A stretch of 64,000 nucleotides of DNA from Alphaproteobacteria bacterium (GTDB lineage Bacteria; Pseudomonadota; Alphaproteobacteria; Caulobacterales; Hyphomonadaceae), in NCBI GenBank assembly GCA_018222605.1, contig JAAEZZ010000004.1, positions 186,001-250,000 on the forward strand. The letters run 5' to 3'. The first letter of the stretch is position 1. Each line of letters opens with the position of its first letter. Position numbers and translations under genes: made by a program. Positions 42,769-51,524 of this stretch are shown one piece after another. The notes under the pieces are model-generated. The model had not been told where the DNA came from, ran no database searches, and saw only the letters and a program-made list of their open reading frames with translations.

Positions 42769-43974
42769 ATGGATTTCAACGATACCCCTGAAGAAGCAAA
42801 GTTCCGCGAAGAAGCGCGCACTTTCCTGAAAAAGCATCTCGACGCGAAAGGTGACAAACCCTTGCGCCAGCGCGTGGACGGCACCGAATTCATGCGCCGC
42901 GCGAAAGAGTGGCAAAAGACCAAGGCCGAAAACGGCTATGCCCAGATCACCTGGCCGAAGGAAATCGGCGGCCGCGGCGGCACGCCGATGCAGCAGGTCA
43001 TCTGGAACCAGGAAGAAGGCAAGTTCGATGCGCCGACCGGCCCGTTCACCATCGGCCTCGGTATGTGTATTCCCACCGTCATCGCTTTCGGCTCTGACGA
43101 GCACAAGAAGCGCTATGTCGGCAAGGCCCTGAAGGGCGAAGAGATCTGGTGCCAGCTCTTTTCCGAGCCGTCTGCCGGGTCCGATGTGGCCGGCCTCAAA
43201 ACCCGCGCCGTCAAGGATGGCGACGAATGGGTCATCAATGGCCAGAAAGTGTGGACCTCCGGCGCGCACTATTCCGATTACGGCATTCTCCTGACCCGGA
43301 CAGACCCGAGCGTACCGAAGCACAAGGGCCTCACCATGTTCATCGTGGACATGAAACAGGCCGGGGTTGAAGTGCGTCCGATCCACCAGGCCTCTGGCGG
43401 CCGGGAGTTCAACGAGGTCTACTTCTCGGATGTCCGCATTCCGGATTCAGACCGTCTCGGCGAAGTCGGCGCGGGCTGGAAAGTCGCCATTGTCACGCTG
43501 ATGAATGAACGCCTCGCCGTGGGCGGTTCCCCCGGCCCGGACTGGGGAGAGATCATGACCTACGCCCAACAGGCGGGTACCATGTCCGATCAGGCCTTCC
43601 GCGAGAAACTGGCCGACTGGTATGTTGCCGCGCAGGGCTACAAGCTGACCAAGTTCCGTACCCAGACGGCACTTTCCCGCGGCCAGACACCCGGCCCGGA
43701 GAACTCGATCGGCAAGATCATCACCGCCAATCATTTGCAGGATATCTGCAACTCGGCCATCGAGATGCAGGATCATTACGGCATCATGACCGATTCAGAC
43801 CGAATGCCGGCAGATGCCATCTTCCAGCAAAGCTTCATGTGGGCCCCCGGTCTGCGCATTGCAGGCGGCACGGATGAAATCCTGAAAAACATTATCGCGG
43901 AGCGCGTTCTGGGCCTGCCCCAGGATGTACGGGTCGACAAGGATGTCCCGTTCGACCAGATGAAAAGCGGCTGA
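42769..43974 (+). CDS. Acyl-CoA dehydrogenase, probable catalytic subunit
   Basis: A 401-aa acyl-CoA dehydrogenase. Family signatures: WPKEIGGRGG, LFSEPSAGSDVAGLKTRAVKDG (shown by FSEPSAGSDVAGL, about 127-139), INGQKVWTSGAHYSDYGILL, HQASGGREFNEVYFSDV and the C-terminal RIAGGTDEILKNIIAERVLG. The MCAD-type Glu is absent (IAGGT), but TLMNERLAVGG near residues 245-255 matches the helix-G Glu used by isovaleryl- and long-chain enzymes. GGAGGAAATG precedes the ATG. A strong bidirectional terminator follows. Substrate unknown; bulky or branched acyl-CoA is suggested by the paired-gene layout. Confidence 0.9.
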   Translation: MDFNDTPEEAKFREEARTFLKKHLDAKGDKPLRQRVDGTEFMRRAKEWQKTKAENGYAQITWPKEIGGRGGTPMQQVIWNQEEGKFDAPTGPFTIGLGMCIPTVIAFGSDEHKKRYVGKALKGEEIWCQLFSEPSAGSDVAGLKTRAVKDGDEWVINGQKVWTSGAHYSDYGILLTRTDPSVPKHKGLTMFIVDMKQAGVEVRPIHQASGGREFNEVYFSDVRIPDSDRLGEVGAGWKVAIVTLMNERLAVGGSPGPDWGEIMTYAQQAGTMSDQAFREKLADWYVAAQGYKLTKFRTQTALSRGQTPGPENSIGKIITANHLQDICNSAIEMQDHYGIMTDSDRMPADAIFQQSFMWAPGLRIAGGTDEILKNIIAERVLGLPQDVRVDKDVPFDQMKSG

Positions 43975-43997
43975 TTTCGTCTCATTCCCCTGAGACA

Positions 43998-44034
43998 GAA
44001 AAGCCCCGGCTGCACGATGCGGCCGGGGCTTTTT
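43998..44034. terminator. Bidirectional terminator
   Basis: AAGCCCCGGC (44001-44010) pairs with GCCGGGGCTT (44022-44031) across an 11-base loop, with T44030-44034 on the plus side and A43998-44002 (T on the minus side) on the other. It ends the acyl-CoA dehydrogenase operon and the Mla operon, which converge here. Confidence 0.9.
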
Positions 44035-44061
44035 ACACGGGTTTGTTTCACACGCTCGGAC

Positions 44062-44667
44062 TTACAGTTCCAATTCAGGCGTTTCCTCATCCTTTGGAAC
44101 GGCTTTTTCCGAAACGAAGGCGGCAACATCTCTCACACATTTACGGCCTGCCTCACTCAACGCCTGAGCGCGGGCGGGATTGCCCTTCCCTGTCGCCTCA
44201 GCGGAGGTTGAGACAACGGTCTGCTCCAGAACAGCGCGGCTGCTGCCGTCCAGCAGACTGGCGCGTATTCGGCAATGGCCTGTGGTTCCGGCAAGACTGA
44301 AATCCATCACGGTCCAGAACAGTTCGTAGTCGGCCAGTCCGCCGGAATTTGGCGAAATGGCTGTGTCGCCCCCCGGACCTTTCAGCAGATCCAGCATGGC
44401 CATCTGCATCAGATGCGTTGAGGAATCTGTCCACTCGACCCCAGGCACAAGTCGCACGGTGCCGGTTTCATCCACGGCGGCAATCGCGCGTCCTGCCACC
44501 AGACGGGAGGCATCAGGCTCACGTACAATTACGGATGCCTGCAGATCATATTCGGCCTCCATCGGGCCGAAGCGGTAGAGACCATCTGGCACTTTCTGTT
44601 CAGGCAGAACAGACACACAGGCCGTCAGGCCAAGGGCACAAAGCCCGACAGTAAGTGGACGCAGCAT
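44062..44667 (-). CDS. ABC transport auxiliary lipoprotein (PqiC/MlaE-associated)
   Basis: A 201-aa lipoprotein (signal MLRPLTVGLCALGLTAC, lipobox LTAC) of the ABC-type transport auxiliary component family found with MCE/Mla systems. The mature domain has alternating strands and helices (YDLQASVIVREPDASRLVAG, YELFWTVMDFSLAGTTGHCRIR) and ends with an acidic tail. It would sit on the outer membrane side as the partner of the MlaD-like periplasmic protein. Last gene of a four-gene operon; its ATG overlaps the mlaD stop (TAATG). A shared terminator lies just downstream. Confidence 0.85.
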   Translation of the reverse strand: MLRPLTVGLCALGLTACVSVLPEQKVPDGLYRFGPMEAEYDLQASVIVREPDASRLVAGRAIAAVDETGTVRLVPGVEWTDSSTHLMQMAMLDLLKGPGGDTAISPNSGGLADYELFWTVMDFSLAGTTGHCRIRASLLDGSSRAVLEQTVVSTSAEATGKGNPARAQALSEAGRKCVRDVAAFVSEKAVPKDEETPELEL

Positions 44668-45626
44668 TAGCGTTTCTCCTCATATGGGACCGGATCGCCG
44701 ACAACGAAACCCTGCGGGTTCTGCTCAAGTTCACGCGCAACCTTGTCGAGACGGTTGATCAGGATACGCAGGTCCCGGGTGGCGATGCGGGCATCATTCA
44801 GGGCCAGGACTGCCGGGCCCTCTATGGCATCTGCCGCCGCTGTAACGGCACGCCCGCTCTCCTCGACTGTCTTGTTCGTATTGGTGGCAACTTCGCTGAC
44901 TTGATCAATGAGGTCTTCCAGCTGTGTACTGATCCCGGCCACCTGCCGGTTGGTATCATCGCTCAGTTTCTGGACAGACGCTGACGCTGCCTCAAACCGG
45001 TCCGCTGCTTCGGAAATATCCTTCATTGTCGTGGAAGCCTGACCGACCAGGCCATCATTGCTGGCCAGATTCTGTGTGATCGTCTCCACGTTCCGGATCG
45101 AGTTCTCCACCGATGTGATGTTTTCATCCGACAGCACACTATTGATTCGCTCGATCGCAAGGGATGCCTTGCCCAGCACTTCCGCTCCGCTCGCCACAAT
45201 CTCGTCCAGTTGCGTCCGCTCCGCCTTGATGACGGGAACAGGCTGCCCCGGCCGCGCCCTCAGCGTGGGCGCATTGGATGACCCGGCCGTAATCTGAATA
45301 AAGGTTACACCTGTAATACCGGCCAGCTGAATAGAGGCCGTCGAGTCTGTCTTTACCGGCGTTTCGGAATCCACACGGATGCGGGCACGCACCTTGGAGG
45401 CGTCTTCCCGGTCGATCCGCACCCAGGAGACTTCGCCCACCTTGATACCGATATACCGGACAGAGGCCCCCTCTTCCAGATTGACCGGGCCTTCGAACAC
45501 AATGTCGTAATTCTCGAAATCCTGCCGGAATTGAGATTGTCCCAACCAAAGCACAAAGGCCGCCACTGCCAGTACAGCAGCGATCACAAAGGCTCCGATC
45601 AGCGCATAATTCGCACGCGTTTCCAT
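44667..45626 (-). CDS. mlaD: MlaD-like MCE-domain protein
   Basis: Inner-membrane anchored substrate-binding protein of an Mla-type phospholipid transporter (319 aa). A single N-terminal helix (about 8-29, YALIGAFVIAAVLAVAAFVLWL) is followed by one MCE domain (about 40-120: FEGPVNLEEGASVRYIGIKV, GEVSWVRIDRED, STASIQLAGITGVTFIQIT). A long helical tail (about 130-300) probably builds the hexameric channel. Positioned after the ATPase gene and before the lipoprotein gene. GGAG lies 9 bases before the ATG. Confidence 0.92.
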   Translation of the reverse strand: METRANYALIGAFVIAAVLAVAAFVLWLGQSQFRQDFENYDIVFEGPVNLEEGASVRYIGIKVGEVSWVRIDREDASKVRARIRVDSETPVKTDSTASIQLAGITGVTFIQITAGSSNAPTLRARPGQPVPVIKAERTQLDEIVASGAEVLGKASLAIERINSVLSDENITSVENSIRNVETITQNLASNDGLVGQASTTMKDISEAADRFEAASASVQKLSDDTNRQVAGISTQLEDLIDQVSEVATNTNKTVEESGRAVTAAADAIEGPAVLALNDARIATRDLRILINRLDKVARELEQNPQGFVVGDPVPYEEKR

Positions 45627-45644
45627 CGTCTCCGGGCTCCCTTT

Positions 45645-46409
45645 CTAGTGTCCCGTCGCGGCCCGCCCACGCGGACCTCCGAAATATTCCTGAACCCACG
45701 GATGATCGAAGGCTCTCAGCTCGTCTATGGTTCCAACCGCCAGCACATGTTTATCACCAAGCACAGCAATCCGGTCACAGGTTGCGTTCAGCGTGTCGAC
45801 ATCATGCGTGACCAGGAAAACCGTCAGACCCAGCGCCTTTTGCAGGCGCCGGATCAATTCATCAAAAGCGGCTGCCGTGATCGGGTCGAGGCCTGCGGTC
45901 GGCTCGTCCAGGAACAGAAGTTCCGGGTCCAGTGCCAAGGCGCGGGCCAGAGCCGCGCGTTTGCGCATCCCGCCGGACAGGTCAGACGGAAACTTGGCAC
46001 TCGCAGTCGGCTCCAGTCCCGCCATCAGAATTTTCATGTCGGCCAGTTCGCGGCTAAGCTGCTCTGACAGATTTGTGTGTTCCTTCATCGGCACCATGAC
46101 GTTTTCACGCACGGTCAGGTTCGAGAATAGCGCGCCATCCTGGAACATCACACCCCAGCGTCGCTCAATCTCGGAGCGTTCATCTTCCGGCAGCGTCTCC
46201 AATTGTTTGCCGAAGACTTCGACACTGCCCGCGGCCGGCTTTTTCAGGCCGGTAATCGCCCGCAGCAAAACGGACTTGCCGCACCCGGACGGCCCGATGA
46301 TCCCGATGATCTCACCCTTGCGGACATCAAGATCCAGGTGTTCATGAACCACATGATCGCCATAGGCAGTTTTGAGGTCACGAATGCGGATGATGATATC
46401 TTCGCTCAT
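45645..46409 (-). CDS. mlaF: MlaF-like ABC transporter ATP-binding protein
   Basis: A 254-aa ATPase for phospholipid transport. Walker A is GIIGPSGCGKSVLLRAITGL (about 36-55), the Q-loop follows in MFQDGALFSNLTVREN, the ABC signature is LSGGMRKRAALARALALDPE (about 143-162), Walker B LLFLDEPTAGLD (about 163-174) and the H-loop VTHDVD. All residues are intact. Its ATG overlaps the stop of the permease gene (ATGA), so translation is coupled. It should pair with the MlaE-like permease at the inner membrane. Confidence 0.94.
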   Translation of the reverse strand: MSEDIIIRIRDLKTAYGDHVVHEHLDLDVRKGEIIGIIGPSGCGKSVLLRAITGLKKPAAGSVEVFGKQLETLPEDERSEIERRWGVMFQDGALFSNLTVRENVMVPMKEHTNLSEQLSRELADMKILMAGLEPTASAKFPSDLSGGMRKRAALARALALDPELLFLDEPTAGLDPITAAAFDELIRRLQKALGLTVFLVTHDVDTLNATCDRIAVLGDKHVLAVGTIDELRAFDHPWVQEYFGGPRGRAATGH

Positions 46410-47530
46410 ACGCCCATCTCCATGTAGAAGATGGCAAACAGCGCATCGATAACAATGATGGAAAAGATGGCCTGCACCACGGATGTGGTCGTCTTGCTGC
46501 CCAGTGACTGCACGCTGCCGCCCACATTCAGGCCCTGACGGCAGGCGATCAGCGCCACAACAAAGCCGAACACCGGCGCTTTCGACATGCCGACCCAGAA
46601 TTGGTCAACCGGTACATTATTCTGCAGGCGGTCCAGGAACAGGGCCGGATTGATATCCAGCGCCAGCCAGCCGACAATGATACCACCCATCACACCCGAC
46701 AATGTCCCGACAAAGGCCAGCACAGGCGTGACAACCACCATCGCGATGATGCGCGGCGCGACCAGAACATCCATGGGCTTCAGGCCCAATGTCTGCATAG
46801 CATCGATTTCCTGACGCATCTTCATTGTGCCAATCTGTGCGGTGAAGGACGAATTCGTCCGGCCCGCCAGAACAATACCCGTCAGCAGGACGCCAAGTTC
46901 CCGCAACATCGCAAAGCCAACCAGTTCAACCGTGAAAACTTCAGACCCCAGATCACGCAGCGTTGTCGCACCGATAAAGGCCACGACCAGGCCGACAAAG
47001 AATGACAGGAAAGCGACGATCGGCATCGCATCGAGGCCCGCCTCTTCCATCACGGCAACAATGGATGTCCAGCGCAGCTTCCATGGCGTCAGCAGCAGAC
47101 GGGAGGTCGTCACGATCGTCTCGCCCAGAAAGGCCAGTGTTGCCACGGCTTCCTGCAACATGTGGTGAAAGCCGCGACCGGTCCGTTCCAGCAAGTCGAT
47201 CAGTCCGCCATCGCGCTTGCGTTTGGGCTCTTCAACATCGGTGACGGCATGAACCTGACTGATCAGGTTTTCTGCAATTGGATGCTCTCCGCGAATTTCG
47301 GGCTCGTCATCTGACAATTGGCGCGCCGTCCGGTCGAGCACAAATGCACCGGCTGTGTCCAGTTGCCCCAGATCCGAGACATCAAGCACAACCTTGCCGT
47401 TATGCGTCAGCGCACGCAGATCGGAATCGACCGCCTGCACAGTGCGCACGGTCCAATCCCCCGAGACACGGAGAATTGTTTTTTCGTCGCTGGTTTCCAA
47501 CGCGAATTCGGGGGTGCTAGTCTCAGTCAT
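46406..47530 (-). CDS. mlaE: MlaE-like ABC permease with N-terminal STAS domain
   Basis: A 374-aa permease. Residues 1-105 form a STAS-like domain (LETSDEKTILRVSGDWTVRTV, KVVLDVSDLGQLDTAGAFVL) that is usually a separate protein (MlaB) in E. coli but is fused in many alphaproteobacteria. The rest is the MlaE permease domain: LLLTPWKLRWTSIVAVMEE, PIVAFLSFFVGLVVAF, ELGVLLTGIVLAGRTNSSFT, AQIGTMKMRQEIDAMQTLGL (EQ-loop-like) and VVVTPVLAFVGTLSGVMGG. Six hydrophobic segments are present. First gene of the operon; divergent from the dipeptide epimerase with 87 bases between starts. AGGTGA lies upstream of the ATG. Confidence 0.93.
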   Translation of the reverse strand: MTETSTPEFALETSDEKTILRVSGDWTVRTVQAVDSDLRALTHNGKVVLDVSDLGQLDTAGAFVLDRTARQLSDDEPEIRGEHPIAENLISQVHAVTDVEEPKRKRDGGLIDLLERTGRGFHHMLQEAVATLAFLGETIVTTSRLLLTPWKLRWTSIVAVMEEAGLDAMPIVAFLSFFVGLVVAFIGATTLRDLGSEVFTVELVGFAMLRELGVLLTGIVLAGRTNSSFTAQIGTMKMRQEIDAMQTLGLKPMDVLVAPRIIAMVVVTPVLAFVGTLSGVMGGIIVGWLALDINPALFLDRLQNNVPVDQFWVGMSKAPVFGFVVALIACRQGLNVGGSVQSLGSKTTTSVVQAIFSIIVIDALFAIFYMEMGV

Positions 47531-47617
47531 TCAGTGTTAATCACCTGATTACTCTACCCAAACATGCTTAACGCCGGCGCAGCGCAATCCATAAAATTTT
47601 ACAGATCAGAACCCTAC

Positions 47618-48601
47618 ATGGCCCAGCGAACACTTGAAATTACACATGTTTCTTCAAACCTGAATCGCGCGTTTACGATCTCGCGAGGCGCCAAGACATC
47701 TGCCGAGACCCTGCGCGTGGAATTGCGCGAAGGCAGCGCCACCGGCCGTGGGGAATGTGTGCCCTATCCGCGATATGGCGAAACCGTGCCGGGTGTTCAG
47801 GCTGTGCTTGAAGAGATGAAGCCCCGCATCGAGGCCGGCATGACGCGCAAAGAACTGAACGCCGCACTGCCTGCAGGCGCTGCCCGATGCGCGCTCGATT
47901 GCGCGCTGTGGGATCTTGAAGCGAAGCAGACCGGCACGCCCGTCTGGCAGCTGGCTGGCCTGCCTGAACCCAAACCGGTCGAGACGGCCGTCACGGTCAG
48001 CATGGACACGCCCGAGGCGATGGGCGAGGCCGCCAGGGACACGCCCGGCGCACTTCTGAAACTGAAACTTGGCGACCCGGAAGACCTCGCCCGTATCGAA
48101 GCCGTCCACAAGGCGCGGCCTGAGGCACGTCTTATCGTTGATGCCAATGAAGGTCTGCTGCCGAATCAATTCCCCCAGATCGTTAAACGTGCTGCCAGCC
48201 TGGGCGTTGTTCTGATCGAACAGCCCTTCCCTGCCGACAAGGATGATGGCTTGCTGCGCCGCCCCGGCCCTATTGCCGTATGCGCAGATGAAAGCGCGCA
48301 TACAAGCGCAGAGATCCAGCATCTTTCCCGCCGCTATGATGCGGTGAATGTGAAGCTCGACAAGACCGGCGGCCTGACAGAGGCCATCCGTATGGTGAGG
48401 GCTGCGCGCGAAAGTGGCATGGGGGTCATGATCGGCTGCATGGTAGCAAGTTCTCTCTCCATGGCGCCTGCCATGCTGCTGGCGGGCCTGGCGGATGCGG
48501 TAGACTTGGACGGCCCGATCTGGCTGGCAGAAGACATTGCAAATGGCCTCGTTTATTCAGGCGGCATGGTCAGCCCGCCGCTGCGGGAACTCTGGGGCTA
48601 G
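47618..48601 (+). CDS. Dipeptide epimerase (enolase superfamily)
   Basis: A 327-aa enolase-superfamily enzyme, close to L-Ala-D/L-Glu (muropeptide) epimerases such as YcjG. It has a capping domain with RAFTISRGAKTSAETLRVEL (about 17-36) and a barrel with the catalytic LLKLKLGD (about 145-152, Lys pair), the metal ligands in IVDANEG (Asp), VLIEQPFP (Glu) and CADESAH (Asp), and the second catalytic Lys in VNVKLDKTGGL (about 246). Role: recycling murein-derived dipeptides. The ATG at 47618 is preferred over the upstream ATG at 47564 because the family starts near EITHVSSNLNRAF. Convergent with emrB. Confidence 0.9.
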   Translation: MAQRTLEITHVSSNLNRAFTISRGAKTSAETLRVELREGSATGRGECVPYPRYGETVPGVQAVLEEMKPRIEAGMTRKELNAALPAGAARCALDCALWDLEAKQTGTPVWQLAGLPEPKPVETAVTVSMDTPEAMGEAARDTPGALLKLKLGDPEDLARIEAVHKARPEARLIVDANEGLLPNQFPQIVKRAASLGVVLIEQPFPADKDDGLLRRPGPIAVCADESAHTSAEIQHLSRRYDAVNVKLDKTGGLTEAIRMVRAARESGMGVMIGCMVASSLSMAPAMLLAGLADAVDLDGPIWLAEDIANGLVYSGGMVSPPLRELWG

Positions 48602-48604
48602 CCC

Positions 48605-50164
48605 TTAGTGGGCTGGTTGCGCGGCCGGCGCAATTTTCGGTTTATCCAGCATAAGGACAATCAGAATCACCATGGCGAATGACATGGACATCGTCATGAA
48701 CAAATTGTTGTAGGTCATCACGGTCGCCTCCAGCTTGGCCCGCATGACCAATTGCGCCATGGCGGCCGTTTCAGGATCTGCCACCCCTGCTGCCTCCAGC
48801 CGCGCCTTTGCAGCAGCCAGGAAGCCTTGCACTTCAGGGCGCGCAGGCGACAACCCGGCGAAAATCTCTTGCTGATGCAGACGATTATAATGCTGCAGCA
48901 TGGTCGTCAGCACCGAGATGCCAATCGCGCCGCCCAGATTCCGGCAGACCGTGAACAGGCCGGACGCATTCGCCACCCGTTCCGGTGGCAATGTACCCAG
49001 CGCCAGATTGGTCACGGGCACCATGGTCAGGATCAGGCCGGCCCCGCGCAGGGCCTGCGCCCACAGCAATTCATTGAACCCGCTTTGACTGGTCAGGTGG
49101 CCATTCAACCATGTGCCACTTGCCGCCAAGCAAAGCCCCAGAGCCACAACGATACGGGCATCCAGCCGCCGCGTCAGTGCGCCAGCCACAGGCCCGGACA
49201 GGAACATGGCGATACCCGCCACACTCATGATCTGACCGATCTGGAATGAGGAATACCCTCTCACCTGCGCCAGAAAGAGCGGCAGGATAAAGGTTGCGCC
49301 ATAGAGGCCAAAGCCGATGATGGAGCCAATGAAGGCACCAGATGCAAAGTTGCGATCCTTGAAGACGGTAAGATCTACCAGCGGTGTGTCATTCTTTGTC
49401 ACGCGCCAGAAAAAGACTGCCGCTGCGGTAAGGCAGACAATTCCTGCCTCCCAGATTTCGCGGCTTTCCAGCCAGTTTTCCCCCGGGCCTTCATCGACCA
49501 CCCATTCCAACAGCCCCAGGAATAGGGCCATGGCAATCAGCGCCATCACATCCAGACGCTTCAGCAGATTCATGTTCATCTTCTGGCGCGGGATCAGCCA
49601 CCAGACGGCCCCGATGGCAATAATGCCCGGCAGCACATTGACCAGGAACAGCCAGTGCCAGCTCATATGCTGCGTGATCCACCCGCCCAGCGTCGGCCCG
49701 ATGGAAGGCGCCAGCGTGGCCACCATGCCAATCATCACCTGCTGGGTCATGGACCGTCCGCCTGGGAACAGTGTAAAGGCAGCGGCCATCGTGGTCGGCA
49801 CCATGGCAGCACCGGCAAAACCCTGAATGGCACGGAAAGCGATGAGGGATTGCAGGTCCCACGCCATTGCGCACATCACGCTGGACAGCACAAATCCGCC
49901 GGCGGACATGACGAACAGCTTGCGCATCCCGAACACCCGGTTCAGGAATCCTGACAACGGAATACCGACAACTTCCGCAATCAAATACCCGGTCTGAACC
50001 CAGGCGACCTCTTCGGAACTGGCCGACATGGCCGCCTGAATTTCATTGATTGAGCTGGCAACGATCTGGATGTCCAGAATGGCCATGAACATGCCGATGA
50101 CCATGGCCAGAAAGCCAAGGTTCAACCGGATCAGTTCACCCCGGGAGAGCGTCTGCTCTGGCAT
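48605..50164 (-). CDS. DHA2-family MFS efflux transporter (EmrB-like)
   Basis: A 519-aa proton-driven drug exporter with 14 predicted helices. Motifs of the family: FLAMVIGMFMAILDIQIVASSINEI (start of helix 1; shown as MAILDIQIVASSINE), TGYLIAEVVGIPLSGFLNRVFGMRKLF (motif A region), AIQGFAGAAMVPTTMAAAF and PSIGPTLGGWITQHMSWHWLFLVN (motif C-like). It pairs with the EmrA-like membrane fusion protein encoded 5 bases upstream and probably a TolC-type channel elsewhere to pump hydrophobic compounds out. Regulated with it from the promoter facing the TetR gene. Confidence 0.93.
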   Translation of the reverse strand: MPEQTLSRGELIRLNLGFLAMVIGMFMAILDIQIVASSINEIQAAMSASSEEVAWVQTGYLIAEVVGIPLSGFLNRVFGMRKLFVMSAGGFVLSSVMCAMAWDLQSLIAFRAIQGFAGAAMVPTTMAAAFTLFPGGRSMTQQVMIGMVATLAPSIGPTLGGWITQHMSWHWLFLVNVLPGIIAIGAVWWLIPRQKMNMNLLKRLDVMALIAMALFLGLLEWVVDEGPGENWLESREIWEAGIVCLTAAAVFFWRVTKNDTPLVDLTVFKDRNFASGAFIGSIIGFGLYGATFILPLFLAQVRGYSSFQIGQIMSVAGIAMFLSGPVAGALTRRLDARIVVALGLCLAASGTWLNGHLTSQSGFNELLWAQALRGAGLILTMVPVTNLALGTLPPERVANASGLFTVCRNLGGAIGISVLTTMLQHYNRLHQQEIFAGLSPARPEVQGFLAAAKARLEAAGVADPETAAMAQLVMRAKLEATVMTYNNLFMTMSMSFAMVILIVLMLDKPKIAPAAQPAH

Positions 50165-50169
50165 GACAC

Positions 50170-51414
50170 TCAGCCATCATTCCGTGTGACGACCGTTACC
50201 TCAACCGAGAGGCCAGGCCGCATCAGCCCCGTGGCGAGCGCGTCATCTGACAGGTTGATCCGCACAGGCACACGCTGCACAATCTTGGTAAAATTGCCCG
50301 TCGCCGTATCCTGCGGGATCAGGCTGAACTGGGAGCCCGTCGCCGGGGCGATGGAGGCGAGATAGCCTTCCACTTTCAGGCCCGGATAGGCATCTACACG
50401 CACATGCACGGGCTGGCCTTCCCGCATGTTCTCAACCTGCGTTTCCTTGAAATTCGCGATGATATAAGATGACTGGATCGGCACGACGGACATGGCTTGC
50501 TGGCCGGGATTCATCAACTGCCCTTCTGTCACCGCACGATTTGCCACAACACCATCAATTGGCGCACGTAATTCGGTGCGGGCAGCATTCAATTGCGCCG
50601 CATCCACACGGGCCCGTGCGGCTTCCACATTGGCATCGGCACCGGTCACAGCTGCCTTGTCGGCGCTCAACTCTTCCTGGGCGCGGTGGTAAGAAGCCTG
50701 AGACACATTCAATTCGCTACGCGCTGTGGTAATCGCCGCGCGGCTCTGCTGCAGGCTTGCCTGAGAGGCCTTGTCCTTTGACGCAACCGCTTCCAGCGCC
50801 GCCTTCGGATAATGCCCTCTCTCTGCCAGCTCTTCATAGCGGGTATAATCTGAAGCCGAGAGGTCAGCATTCGCCGCGGCGGCATCGGCCTGCGCAGAGG
50901 CCTCTGCCAGACGGTCACGCTGGGCGGAAATCTGTGACTGCGCCGTCTCAAGAGCCGCTTCTGCGGAGGCAACCCGTGCCCGCAATTGCACGGCATTTGC
51001 TTCAGCCTGCGACAGGGCCGCTTCTGCCTCGGCGAGTTGCGCAGCATAATCGGCGCTCTCCAGCGTCACGAGCAAGTCGCCAGCTCTCACTTTCTGGTTG
51101 TCCAGAACGTGAACCTGCGTGACATAGCCCTGCACTTTTGGGGCAATCGTCGCGATATCTGCACGGATATAGGCGTTATTGGTTGAGACTTCGAACCGGC
51201 CTGCAACAAACCAGTCCACGGCCTTGTACCCAATAAGAACAATAGCCACGGCAGCAACCAGAATCATGATGATGCTGCGCGGAGTCAGGCCGCCACCTTC
51301 TTCCTTGTCTGTTTGCGCTGACGGCATATCATCGTTGATTGGCTTCAGGGGTTCATCCCCTTTTGCCATCTCAGCGTCTGGCGACGGAGATTTTTTTAGG
51401 AAGCGCACGTTCAT
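50170..51414 (-). CDS. EmrA/HlyD-family membrane fusion protein
   Basis: A 414-aa periplasmic adaptor. One N-terminal helix (about 46-69, SIIMILVAAVAIVLIGYKAV) follows a 45-residue cytosolic tail. Then come a barrel-sandwich (lipoyl-like) domain, VSTNNAYIRADIATIAPKVQGYV and VLDNQKVRAGDLLVTLESADYAAQ (about 77-126), a very long alpha-helical hairpin of Ala/Glu-rich heptads (about 127-290), and the second half of the sandwich, TELRAPIDGVVANRAVTEGQ (about 296-315), with VPIQSSYIIANFKETQVENMREGQPV after it. It bridges EmrB to the outer membrane. First gene of the operon; GAGAAG upstream of the ATG is weak. Confidence 0.93.
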   Translation of the reverse strand: MNVRFLKKSPSPDAEMAKGDEPLKPINDDMPSAQTDKEEGGGLTPRSIIMILVAAVAIVLIGYKAVDWFVAGRFEVSTNNAYIRADIATIAPKVQGYVTQVHVLDNQKVRAGDLLVTLESADYAAQLAEAEAALSQAEANAVQLRARVASAEAALETAQSQISAQRDRLAEASAQADAAAANADLSASDYTRYEELAERGHYPKAALEAVASKDKASQASLQQSRAAITTARSELNVSQASYHRAQEELSADKAAVTGADANVEAARARVDAAQLNAARTELRAPIDGVVANRAVTEGQLMNPGQQAMSVVPIQSSYIIANFKETQVENMREGQPVHVRVDAYPGLKVEGYLASIAPATGSQFSLIPQDTATGNFTKIVQRVPVRINLSDDALATGLMRPGLSVEVTVVTRNDG

Positions 51415-51456
51415 GGCATCATCTTCTCAGCTACAGGATGTATAAACCCCGAAAAT

Positions 51457-51498
51457 GTGTAATAATGATTACACTGAGCCGAAAGTAATGATCATTAC
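51457..51498. promoter_or_regulatory. Two TetR-type operators between emrA and the TetR gene
   Basis: GTGTAAT (51457-51463), AATG, ATTACAC (51468-51474) is an inverted repeat with 7-base arms. GTAATGATCATTAC (51485-51498) is a perfect 14-base palindrome. Both share the half-site GTAAT/ATTAC and their centres are 26 bases apart. They fill most of the 110-base divergent promoter region and are the natural binding sites for the adjacent TetR repressor. Confidence 0.8.
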
Positions 51499-51524
51499 AT
51501 AAGAATCAAGTCACGCTTACATAA

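Noticed and set aside
41608-43386. 592-codon ORF antisense to the acyl-CoA dehydrogenase genes
   Set aside because: It spans two confirmed genes and their spacer on the opposite strand; composition is that of an antisense shadow.
44000-51500. Mla operon plus EmrAB as one novel export island
   Set aside because: Different operons with a divergent promoter and an epimerase gene between; each is a known system.
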